DNA of 5,554 nt from Myxococcales bacterium (lineage in GTDB: Bacteria; Myxococcota_A; UBA9160; JALSIO01). Location: the NCBI GenBank assembly GCA_026989995.1, contig JALSIO010000095.1, forward strand, positions 1 through 5,554. The letters are read 5' to 3'. Numbering within the stretch: position 1 is the first letter of the stretch; each line of letters opens with the position of its first letter. Below the pieces are notes generated by a model, which did not search any database, was not told where the DNA came from, and was given only the letters and a program-made list of their open reading frames with translations. A program made the position numbers and the translations under genes. This document shows, piece after piece, positions 1 through 5,544 of the stretch.

Positions 1-43
1 GCACCTCGGCGCAGCCGCTTTCCACGGTGCGGGCAGCGCTCAT
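1..43 (-). CDS. 5' end of a seventh operon gene, cut by the window edge (product unknown)
   Basis: An ATG at 43-41 opens a frame that stays open to the window edge. Its 14 readable codons give MSAARTVESGCAEV. The ATG overlaps the TGA stop of the upstream SDR gene as ATGA, the same arrangement used twice more in this operon. A strong GGAGGAGG Shine-Dalgarno site sits 7 bases upstream (51-58), inside the last codons of the SDR gene. The junction is therefore convincing as a real start, but 14 residues are too few to assign a family, and I do not name a function. By position it should be a further member of the same acyl-CoA pathway, for example a thiolase, hydrolase or dehydrogenase; that is inference only. 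Confidence 0.75.
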   Translation of the reverse strand, partial: MSAARTVESGCAEV

Positions 44-942
44 CGCCCGCCCTCCTCCGAGCCGAAGGGGCCCCGGCCGAGCTGCTCGCGCACGGGCACG
101 AAGGCCGGCTGCCGCAGCGCCCGGCGCTGCCAGTTGGCGCCGTCGACCACCATCGTGTGGCCCGTCACGTAGGCGGCGAAGGGCGAGGCGAGGTAGGTCG
201 CGGCCCAGCCGAGCTCCCGCAGCCGGCCGGTGCGCAGCGCGGGCGCGCTCGCCTCCTCGTCGGAAGCGCCGCGGCCGGGCACGCTCCGGATGTCCGCCGT
301 CTCGTCCTCGTGCGGGAAGAGACCGGGGACGAGCGCGTTCACGCGGATCCCGTAGGGCGCCCACTCCACCGCCAGGGTCCGGGTCAGGCTGAGGACGCCG
401 GCCTTGGCCGCCGCGGAATGGACGAAGCCCGGCCCGCCCGTCCAGGCGTAGGAGGCGCCGATGTTGAGGATGGAGCCGTTCCGCCCGCTTCCGATGAGGC
501 GCCGGCCGAGCTCCCGGGAGCAGAAGAAGGTGCCGTGGAGGACGATCTCCACCACCGCGCGCCAGCCCCCGGGCGAGAGGTCCTCGGCGGGGACGGGGAA
601 GTTGCCTGCCGCGTTGTTCACCAGGACCGAGACGGGGCCGAGCTCGCGCTCGATGCGATCGAAGGCCCCGGCCACGGCGTCAGGATCGCGGATGTCACAC
701 GCGGCCTCGGCAGCCCGGGCGCCGACCTCGCGGACGGCGGCCACCCCCGCCTCCCGGTGCTCGGCGCGCCGGGAGACGATGCCCACGGCGGCGCCGAGGC
801 GCGCGAACTCGACGGAGATGGCGCGGCCGAGCCCCGTCCCGCCTCCCGTCACGAGCACGACCTCCCCGTCGAAGGTGCCCGGGGGCAGCGCCGCCCGGCC
901 GGGGGCCGGGGGCTCGGGCAGGCCCCGCGGTGCCCCGCTCAC
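40..942 (-). CDS. Short-chain dehydrogenase/reductase, 2,4-dienoyl-CoA reductase-like
   Basis: This 300-residue classical-size SDR probably acts in the cytosol on a CoA thioester. The Rossmann motif TGGGTGLG is at residues 32-39, an adenine-contact Asp in CDIRD at about 83, NNAAG at 109-113, and a PG motif at 206-207. Arg58-Arg59 after the second strand suggest NADP(H). The usual YxxxK is absent: the lysine (K180) is preceded at the Tyr position by Ser176. Instead Asn114, Tyr165, Ser176 and Lys180 have the same relative spacing as Asn148, Tyr199, Ser210 and Lys214 of human mitochondrial 2,4-dienoyl-CoA reductase (recalled from the literature). The stretch NNAAGNF and the GFVHSAAAKAGV region also read like that family. 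The GTG start is chosen because a GGGAGG site lies 6 bases upstream; the first ~22 residues are a Pro/Ala-rich extension before the Rossmann fold. A 55-base gap follows dehydrogenase B, and the stop overlaps the next gene as ATGA. It could instead be a trans-2-enoyl-CoA reductase or a hydroxyacyl-CoA dehydrogenase. The family is secure; the substrate is unknown. Confidence 0.93.
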   Translation of the reverse strand: MSGAPRGLPEPPAPGRAALPPGTFDGEVVLVTGGGTGLGRAISVEFARLGAAVGIVSRRAEHREAGVAAVREVGARAAEAACDIRDPDAVAGAFDRIERELGPVSVLVNNAAGNFPVPAEDLSPGGWRAVVEIVLHGTFFCSRELGRRLIGSGRNGSILNIGASYAWTGGPGFVHSAAAKAGVLSLTRTLAVEWAPYGIRVNALVPGLFPHEDETADIRSVPGRGASDEEASAPALRTGRLRELGWAATYLASPFAAYVTGHTMVVDGANWQRRALRQPAFVPVREQLGRGPFGSEEGGR

Positions 943-997
943 GCGGTGCCTCCCGGCGGGCGCCGGGCCGGAGGGCCTCCCGCCAGGGTGGGGGCGG
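943..997 (-). other. 55-base intergenic gap with a GC-rich inverted repeat
   Basis: This is the longest non-coding stretch in the window, between the stop of dehydrogenase B and the SDR start. It holds the SDR ribosome-binding site and a 6-bp inverted repeat (GGCGGG at 955-960 against CCCGCC at 979-984) with a small internal GGAGG/CCTCC pairing. No T-run follows in the direction of transcription, so it is not a typical intrinsic terminator, and such repeats arise easily in sequence this G+C-rich. I see no promoter in it. Confidence 0.35.
949..954 (-). promoter_or_regulatory. Shine-Dalgarno site deciding the GTG start of the SDR gene
   Basis: Read on the minus strand this is GGGAGG, followed by a 6-base spacer and GTG at 942-940. 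No ATG competes near the N-terminus, so this site supports the GTG start and the Pro/Ala-rich N-terminal extension. Confidence 0.7.
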
Positions 998-2140
998 TCA
1001 CGCGGCCTCCGAGTCCCGGTCGAGCACCTCCCGGGCCACCTTCTCCTCGAGCACCGCGTTGTCCCACCAGTTGATCTGCAGCTGCTTCGCCCGCCGGAAG
1101 TAGAGCTGGATGTCGTACTCGATCGTGAAGCCCACGCCCCCCCACACCTGCTGGCACATGGCGGTCACGTCGCGGTAGGTCTGGCAGGCGAAGAGCTTGG
1201 CCATGGCTGCGAGCTTCTCGAAGGGACGCCCCCGATCGTAGGCCCAGGCCGCCTCCCACACCAGCGTGCGGCCTCCGTCCACCGCGGTCGCGGCATCGGC
1301 GAGGTAGTGGGCGATGGCCTGGAAGGCGCCGAGGGGCTTGTCGAACTGCTTCCGGTCCTTGGCGTATTGCACCGTGATCTCGAGGGCGCGCTCGGCCCCG
1401 CCCATGGCCTGCGCCGCCAGCAGCACGATCCCCTCGGTGAGGGCCCTCTCCAAGGTGGCGTAGCCCGTCCCCGGGGCACCGACCCGATCGGAGGCCGGCA
1501 CCCGCACCCCGGAGAAGGTGACCGCGAACTGGGTGTCGGAGGCGAGCGTGCGCTGCTGGGCCCTCGTCACCCCCGCTGCTGCCGGATCGACCAGGAGGAG
1601 GTCGAGGTCCTCGGGCCGGTCGCCGGTGCGGGCGAGCACCAGGAGCCGGCTCGCGGTGCTCGCGAAGGGAACGTGCCATTTGACCCCGTCGAGGACGAAG
1701 GTGTCCCCCTCCGACCGGGCCCGCAGGGCGATGCCCTCGGGATCGAAGCCACTCTCCGGCTCGAGCCAGGCCACCGACAGGATGGCCTCGCCCGAGGCGA
1801 TGCGGGGCAGCCAGGCCCGCTTCTGCTCCTCGCTGCCGGCCTCGAGCAGCGTTCGGGCTCCGAGCACGGAGGAGACGAAGTGCGGCGACGGCGTGAGGGC
1901 CCGGCCCATCTCCTCGTAGAGGATCACCCCCTCGAGCAGCCCCTGCCCGGCGCCGCCGTATTCCTCGGGGATCCGGATGCCGAGCAGACCGAGGTCGGCG
2001 AACTGCCGGAAGAGGTCCTCCGGATAGCCGACCGGGTCGTCCTCCATCTTGCGGACCACCTCGAGGGGTGCGTACTCCGCGAGCATGCCCCGGACCATGT
2101 CCCGGAGGACCTGCTGCTCCTCGCTCCAGTCGAGATCCAT
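998..2140 (-). CDS. Acyl-CoA dehydrogenase B (probable partner subunit with degenerate middle domain)
   Basis: This 380-residue protein of the acyl-CoA dehydrogenase (ACAD) flavoprotein family has the usual family length and order: N-terminal helical domain beginning MDLDWSEEQQ, EEYGG at 59-63, middle beta domain, then C-terminal helical domain. The C-terminal half is well kept: the FAD-contact segment DRKQFDKPLGAFQ at 262-274 and QVWGGVGF at 331-338, with Arg349-Arg350 after it. The middle domain is degraded. The usual EPxAGSD flavin loop reads EPESGFD (127-133), and the W-(T/S)-(T/S) flavin segment reads KWHVPFAST (154-162). The C-terminal region has no YEGTSEIQ-like motif, so the medium-chain-type catalytic Glu is missing; Glu236 is only a weak candidate for the alternative position. 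This pattern resembles the second subunit of heterotetrameric dehydrogenases such as mycobacterial FadE27/FadE28. Pairing with the gene at 4348-5529 is inference. The ATG start has GGAGGAG 5 bases upstream. A homomeric enzyme with unusual motifs remains possible. Confidence 0.92.
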   Translation of the reverse strand: MDLDWSEEQQVLRDMVRGMLAEYAPLEVVRKMEDDPVGYPEDLFRQFADLGLLGIRIPEEYGGAGQGLLEGVILYEEMGRALTPSPHFVSSVLGARTLLEAGSEEQKRAWLPRIASGEAILSVAWLEPESGFDPEGIALRARSEGDTFVLDGVKWHVPFASTASRLLVLARTGDRPEDLDLLLVDPAAAGVTRAQQRTLASDTQFAVTFSGVRVPASDRVGAPGTGYATLERALTEGIVLLAAQAMGGAERALEITVQYAKDRKQFDKPLGAFQAIAHYLADAATAVDGGRTLVWEAAWAYDRGRPFEKLAAMAKLFACQTYRDVTAMCQQVWGGVGFTIEYDIQLYFRRAKQLQINWWDNAVLEEKVAREVLDRDSEAA

Positions 2141-2145
2141 CGCTT

Positions 2146-2152
2146 CTCCTCC
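2146..2152 (-). promoter_or_regulatory. Shine-Dalgarno site of dehydrogenase B
   Basis: GGAGGAG on the minus strand, 5 bases before the ATG at 2140-2138. This is the only gene besides the SDR that begins after a true gap (34 bases), so it can be initiated independently of upstream translation. A perfect 6-bp inverted repeat (GGCGCC at 2153-2158 and 2162-2167, 3-base loop) abuts the site on its 5' side. Confidence 0.7.
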
Positions 2153-2174
2153 GGCGCCCGCGGCGCCAGGCGGC

Positions 2175-2648
2175 CTACGGCTGCCAGTCGTCGCCGCGCC
2201 GCTTCCAGGGGTTGTCGCCGGGCCCGGTGGGGATCGCCACCCGGGCGCTGCACTCGGTGGTCACCTTCCCGCCCACGCGGGAGGCGAGGGCGAGATCGAC
2301 CCAGCCGCAGCCGCGCTCGTCCACCTCGACCTTCTCGACCCGTCCCGAGAAGACCAGCCGGTCTCCCGGGAAGACCGAGTCCTTCATGCGGAACCGGAGC
2401 CGCCCGAGGCGCCCGGCGGGACCGGTCCAGTCGGTGACGAAGCGCTCGAAGTAGGCGGCGTTGTGCGGCGTGTTGATGAAGATGTCCCGGACGCCGTTTC
2501 GCTTCTGGGCGAAGTCCCGGTCGTGGTGCATGGGCCGCCAGTCGCGGCTGGCCAGCGCTCCGAGGATCACCGTGGTGGCGGTGACGTCGATGGCGAGCTC
2601 GGGAAGCTCCATGCCCACCTGGACGTCGGGGAGTTCGAGCCGCTTCAT
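2175..2648 (-). CDS. MaoC-like hot-dog hydratase/dehydratase, catalytic half of a split pair
   Basis: This 157-residue single hot-dog protein of the MaoC / (R)-specific enoyl-CoA hydratase family would add water to a trans-2-enoyl-CoA, or catalyse the reverse. The hydratase motif reads SRDWRPMHHD at 34-43, matching the family pattern (s)xDxxPxHxD, with Asp36 and His41 as the expected catalytic pair; FA follows at 46-47 and the substrate-side loop is near residues 52-62. The upstream gene encodes a second hot-dog protein that lacks this pair, and the two overlap as ATGA, so a heterodimer in the style of HadA-HadB or ChsH2-ChsH1 is likely (inference). The ATG at 2648 is chosen because GGAGGGAGGGG lies just upstream and the family fold begins there. 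The frame stays open to 2960, but that stretch is the shadow of the upstream gene. The Trp- and Arg-rich tail (NPWKRRGDDWQP) is unassigned. A 34-base gap precedes dehydrogenase B. Confidence 0.92.
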   Translation of the reverse strand: MKRLELPDVQVGMELPELAIDVTATTVILGALASRDWRPMHHDRDFAQKRNGVRDIFINTPHNAAYFERFVTDWTGPAGRLGRLRFRMKDSVFPGDRLVFSGRVEKVEVDERGCGWVDLALASRVGGKVTTECSARVAIPTGPGDNPWKRRGDDWQP

Positions 2649-3178
2649 CGCCCCTCCCTCCGATAGCCAAAGCCGGTGTAGCTCTCGGTGCCCACCGACT
2701 CGCCGTGTTGGTTCACGTACTCGACGTCGATCACCCAGAACCGGCCGGTTCCGAGCTTGGTGCGCTTGAGCTCGCTCACCGAGCGCAGGACCTGCCAGGT
2801 GCGCAGGCGGTCGCCGAGGCGCACGGGCTCGCGAAAGACGAGGGTGTTGTCGGTCATCACCGCCTCGGGGAGGTCCAGCTTCTCCTTGAGATCGAAGTGC
2901 ACCTGCAGGGGCTGGGCGGCCTTCTCGCGGCCCGGCGCCCAGTGGTGGGGCCGGAACCACACCGAGATCATGGTGGGCGGGGCGACGAGCCCGCCGGTGA
3001 GCTCCTCCGCCACCTTCTCGTCCCAGAAGAGCGGATTTCCATTCTCCACCGAAGCCAGGCTGGTGTAGATGTATCCCCGCTCGACCTCGATCTCCCCTTC
3101 CTGCTCGTAGCGCTTCTGGCCGATCCAGGAGCGCACCTCCTCGGGGATGTCGGCCGGTGCGGCCTTTGCGTCGCTCAT
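2645..3178 (-). CDS. MaoC-N / FAS1-like dehydratase-domain hot-dog protein, non-catalytic half of a split pair
   Basis: This 177-residue hot-dog protein resembles the N-terminal MaoC dehydratase domain (PF13452-type, 'FAS1-like dehydratase'). Recognisable parts are the RYEQEGEIEVERG strand region (about 23-35), the NGNPLFWDE loop (46-54) and APPTM at 66-70, which in this family lines the acyl pocket. Where active members have D-x-N-P-L-H, this one has N46-G-N-P-L-F51, so both catalytic positions are replaced. It probably serves as the structural and substrate-binding partner of the next gene, as the inactive subunits of HadAB and ChsH1-ChsH2 do (family knowledge; pairing inferred). Unlike ChsH2 it carries no DUF35/OB-fold extension. 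It starts as ATGA over the stop of the CoA-transferase-like gene, with GGGAGGG 9 bases upstream, and ends as ATGA over the next start, so translational coupling is likely. The frame continues upstream to 3739, but only as antisense-like shadow of the preceding gene. Confidence 0.92.
   Translation of the reverse strand: MSDAKAAPADIPEEVRSWIGQKRYEQEGEIEVERGYIYTSLASVENGNPLFWDEKVAEELTGGLVAPPTMISVWFRPHHWAPGREKAAQPLQVHFDLKEKLDLPEAVMTDNTLVFREPVRLGDRLRTWQVLRSVSELKRTKLGTGRFWVIDVEYVNQHGESVGTESYTGFGYRREGR
2651..2661 (-). promoter_or_regulatory. Shine-Dalgarno site deciding the ATG start of the catalytic hot-dog gene
   Basis: Minus-strand GGAGGGAGGGG contains two overlapping GGAGG cores, 4 and 8 bases before the ATG at 2648-2646. 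It lies within the last codons of the upstream gene. It supports the 157-residue start over the longer open frame reaching 2960. Confidence 0.7.
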
Positions 3179-4344
3179 TGGATGATGCCCTCCCGGTGCA
3201 GGGCCTCGAGCTCCGCCGGGGCGACTCCGGCCTCCCGGAGGAGCTCGAGGGTGTCGGTGGTCGAGGCGTCCGGAACCTCCACGGGCTCCTCCACGGCGGC
3301 CGAGCCGGCGAGGACGGGCCCGACCTGCCGGAAGCGCCCGAAGCGGGGGTGGAGGGCCTCCACGAAGGCGTGGCGCTCCGCGAGGTGGGGATCCCGGGCC
3401 ACCTCCTCCACGGAGAGGACCGGCGCGACGCAGGTGTCGGAGGGCGCGAGCTCCCGCGCCCACTCGTCGCGGTCCCGCCTGGCGAAGGCCCGGGCGAAAT
3501 CCCGGCGGATCGCCTCCTGGACGGCGTCGTCGGTCTGGTGGGGGATCCACTTCTCGAGGTCGAGGGCCCGGCAGAGGTTGGCGTAGAAGTGGGGCTCGAT
3601 GGCGCCCACGGCGAGCCAGCCGCCGTCCCGGGCGCGGTAGACGCCGTAGCAGGCGTAGCGCCCGGTGAGGATGTCGTGGCCGGGGCCGATGGGCTCTCCG
3701 GTGGCGAGGTGCTGGTCCACGTAGAGCGACATCAGCCACACCACGCCGTCGAGCACCGAGACGTCGAGGTACTCGCCCTGGCCGGTGCGCGTCCGCCGGA
3801 ACAGCGCCGCGAGGATGGCGGTCGCCGCCTGCATGCCGCCCGCCGCCGCGTCGGCGAGGGTCGCCCCGGGAATCGGGGGGCCGCCCTGGGCGGAGGGCTC
3901 GCTGGCCGCGAGGAAGCCGCCCCGCGCGAGGTAGTCGAGGTCGTGGCCGGCCTCGCGGGCGTAGGGGCCCTGCTGGCCGTAGCCGCTGGTGGAGCAGTAG
4001 ACGATCCCCGGGTTGACGCTGCGAACGGCCTCGTAGCCGACGCCGAGGCGGTCCACGACGCCGGGCCGGAAGCTCTCGATCACCACGTCCGCGCCCCGGG
4101 CGAGGGCGAGGAAGACCGCCCGCCCCCGGGAGGCCTTGAGGTCGATGCGCACCCGCCGCATTCCCCGCCCGGCGCTGTAGGCGTAGAAGGGCGGCTCGAT
4201 CTGTACGCCCCCGCGCCGGGCCGGTGCACCCACCTTCACGACGCGCGCTCCGTAGTCGGCCAGGATCCGGGCGCAGCGCGCCGCCGGGCCCACGGTGGAG
4301 AAGTCGAGGACGGTGATGCCCGCGAGGGCGGGGGGAGGGGCCAC
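3175..4344 (-). CDS. CaiB/BaiF family III CoA-transferase superfamily protein, alpha-methylacyl-CoA racemase-like
   Basis: This 389-residue protein has the complete family III CoA-transferase fold. It shows the N-terminal LAGITVLDFS strand, the LADYGARVVKV motif (28-38), a PGVVDRLG loop (94-101), the GHDLDYL motif at 133-139, LADAAAGG at 163-170, and GAIEPHFY at 247-254. In true transferases the Asp of the LAD motif (here Asp165) carries the acyl group. Here His134, Asp165 and Glu250 also reproduce, within one residue, the spacing of His126, Asp156 and Glu241 of M. tuberculosis alpha-methylacyl-CoA racemase (recalled), and GAIEPxFY is typical of that group. I therefore favour epimerisation of 2-methylacyl-CoA thioesters, with CoA transfer between organic acids as the alternative. 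The start is GTG, three bases after the stop of dehydrogenase A and in the same frame; the nearest SD-like element (AGGA, 4356-4359) is weak and 11 bases away, which suggests coupled translation. The stop overlaps the next start as ATGA. Membership of the superfamily is certain; the exact reaction is not. Confidence 0.93.
   Translation of the reverse strand: MAPPPALAGITVLDFSTVGPAARCARILADYGARVVKVGAPARRGGVQIEPPFYAYSAGRGMRRVRIDLKASRGRAVFLALARGADVVIESFRPGVVDRLGVGYEAVRSVNPGIVYCSTSGYGQQGPYAREAGHDLDYLARGGFLAASEPSAQGGPPIPGATLADAAAGGMQAATAILAALFRRTRTGQGEYLDVSVLDGVVWLMSLYVDQHLATGEPIGPGHDILTGRYACYGVYRARDGGWLAVGAIEPHFYANLCRALDLEKWIPHQTDDAVQEAIRRDFARAFARRDRDEWARELAPSDTCVAPVLSVEEVARDPHLAERHAFVEALHPRFGRFRQVGPVLAGSAAVEEPVEVPDASTTDTLELLREAGVAPAELEALHREGIIQ
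3188..3194 (-). promoter_or_regulatory. Shine-Dalgarno site deciding the ATG start of the MaoC-N gene
   Basis: Minus-strand GGGAGGG, 9 bases before the ATG at 3178-3176 and inside the end of the CoA-transferase-like gene. It supports the 177-residue start over the longer open frame reaching 3739. Confidence 0.6.
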
Positions 4345-4347
4345 GGC

Positions 4348-5529
4348 CTAGAAGTTCCTGGGCAGTCCGAGCTTGCGCCGGGCGATGATGTTCTTCTGGA
4401 TCTCCGAGGCGCCGCCCCCGATGGTGTCGATCACCGAGTAGCGGTAGCTCATCTCGGGACGCCCCCGCATCGGCGCCTCGGGGGTGCGCACCTTGAGCTG
4501 CCCCCCCGGTCCGGCCAGGTCCACCATGGCGTTGGCCACCTGCTGGGAGAGGGTGGTCGCGAAGAGCTTGTACTCCGACGCCTCGCAGGTGGGGGGCTTG
4601 CCGCCCTTGAGGGAGGCGGCCACGAAGCGGAGCCCGAGCACCCGCGCCACCTCCGCCTTCGTCTCGAGCCAGGCGATCCGGGACCGCACCCGCGCGTCCT
4701 CGCGGAGCGCGCGGCCGCCCCGCCGGGCGCGCCGCACGTACTCGACGAGCTCCTCCAGCCGCTGCTGGATGGGGGAGTAGGTGAACATGGTGAAGCGCTC
4801 GAGGTCGAGCGCCTCCGAGATGTACCGGAATCCCCGTCCGCGCTCGCCCACCAGGTAGTCGTCGGGGACGAAGACGTCGTTGAAGAAGACCTCGTTGGTG
4901 ATCTCGTCGCCGATCGTGGGGAGCGGACGAACCTCGAGGCCGGGATCGTTCATGGGGATCAGGAAGAGGCTGATGCCGTCGTGCTTGGGCTTGTCCGGAT
5001 CGGTGCGGGCCCCGACCCAGTACCAGTCGGCGAAGTGCGCCGAGGTGGTCCAGGTCTTCTGGCCGTTGAGCCGGAAGCCGCCTTCCACCTTCTCGGCGCG
5101 GAGCTGCATGTTGGCCGCGTCGGAGCCGGCCTGGGGCTCCGAGTAGCCCACGGCGAACTCGATCTCGCCGCGGATGATCTTCGGCAGGAACTCCCGCTTG
5201 AGCTTCTCGGAGCCGTGGCGGATCAGGGTCTTGCCGATGATGCCCACGCCCTTGCCGATCTGGGGGGCACCGCGGCGGGCGAGGGCCTCGTTCAGGATGT
5301 ACTCGTAGATCCCGGACATCTCACGGCCGCCGTATTCCCTGGGCCAGGTCATGCCGAGCCAGCCGCGCTCCGCGAGCTTCTTCATGAACGCGCGCCGGGC
5401 CGGGGTGTCCACGATCTGGGCCATGTTCTCCCGGCAGACGTCGGCGACCTCGGGGGTGGCGTGCTCGTCGAGGAATTCCTCGACCTCGCGGGCAAAGGCC
5501 TGTTCCTCCGCGGTGAGCTCGAAGTCCAA
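4348..5529 (-). CDS. Acyl-CoA dehydrogenase A (probable flavin/catalytic subunit)
   Basis: This 393-residue acyl-CoA dehydrogenase family protein has the N-terminal domain MDFELTAEEQ, the REYGG turn at 64-68, and a well-preserved middle domain. The flavin loop is GYSEPQAGSD at 128-137 and the flavin segment KTWTTSA at 158-164. The C-terminus GGGASEIQKNIIARRKLGLP (371-390) is family-typical, but the position of the medium-chain-type catalytic Glu is Gly372. Glu244 in LDLERF matches the alternative catalytic position of isovaleryl-/long-chain enzymes and is the likely base. The C-terminal RxQFG...Q segment that binds the neighbouring subunit's FAD is replaced by an Arg-rich stretch around 266-284, and the QxxGGxG motif is altered to LAGPGGQ (338-344). 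This suits an alpha subunit of FadE26/FadE29 type that needs a partner, perhaps the gene at 998-2140 (inference). The start is TTG, with GGGAGGAG 7 bases upstream and no internal Met before residue 36. It is the first gene visible, and its promoter is outside the window. Confidence 0.94.
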   Translation of the reverse strand: MDFELTAEEQAFAREVEEFLDEHATPEVADVCRENMAQIVDTPARRAFMKKLAERGWLGMTWPREYGGREMSGIYEYILNEALARRGAPQIGKGVGIIGKTLIRHGSEKLKREFLPKIIRGEIEFAVGYSEPQAGSDAANMQLRAEKVEGGFRLNGQKTWTTSAHFADWYWVGARTDPDKPKHDGISLFLIPMNDPGLEVRPLPTIGDEITNEVFFNDVFVPDDYLVGERGRGFRYISEALDLERFTMFTYSPIQQRLEELVEYVRRARRGGRALREDARVRSRIAWLETKAEVARVLGLRFVAASLKGGKPPTCEASEYKLFATTLSQQVANAMVDLAGPGGQLKVRTPEAPMRGRPEMSYRYSVIDTIGGGASEIQKNIIARRKLGLPRNF

Positions 5530-5536
5530 GGGGGGG

Positions 5537-5544
5537 CTCCTCCC
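5537..5544 (-). promoter_or_regulatory. Shine-Dalgarno site deciding the TTG start of dehydrogenase A
   Basis: Minus-strand GGGAGGAG followed by a 7-base all-C spacer and TTG at 5529-5527. Together with the family-typical MDFELTxEEQ N-terminus it makes the TTG start convincing. Only 10 further bases are visible upstream, so whether this is the first gene of the operon cannot be judged. Confidence 0.75.

Noticed and set aside
955..984. Possible intrinsic terminator between dehydrogenase B and the SDR gene
   Set aside because: The inverted repeat is only 6 bp, has no T-run after it in the direction of transcription, and overlaps the approach to the SDR ribosome-binding site.
939..1679. Minus-strand 246-codon open frame overlapping dehydrogenase B
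   Set aside because: It is an out-of-frame Arg/Gly/Pro-rich shadow; dehydrogenase B is intact across the region, so there is no sign of a frameshift.
461..2437. Long plus-strand open frame of 658 codons antisense to the SDR and dehydrogenase B genes
   Set aside because: Its translation is low-complexity (Pro/Gly/Arg/His-rich) with no recognisable domain, and it lies opposite two genes with clear family motifs. Long antisense frames are expected in very G+C-rich coding DNA.
2649..2960. Upstream extension of the catalytic hot-dog gene in the same open frame
   Set aside because: The extra residues are Arg/Pro-rich shadow sequence of the MaoC-N gene; the ATG at 2648 has a strong SD site and begins the family fold.
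3179..3739. Upstream extension of the MaoC-N gene in the same open frame
   Set aside because: The added residues are low-complexity shadow of the CoA-transferase-like gene, and the ATG at 3178 has an SD site and ATGA coupling.
2175..4344. Mesaconyl-CoA transferase plus mesaconyl-C4-CoA hydratase (3-hydroxypropionate cycle) reading of the CaiB/BaiF and MaoC genes
   Set aside because: The gene pairing is suggestive, but the racemase-type His/Asp/Glu set, the split rather than fused hydratase, the two dehydrogenases and the absence of a lyase gene make branched acyl-CoA oxidation the better reading.
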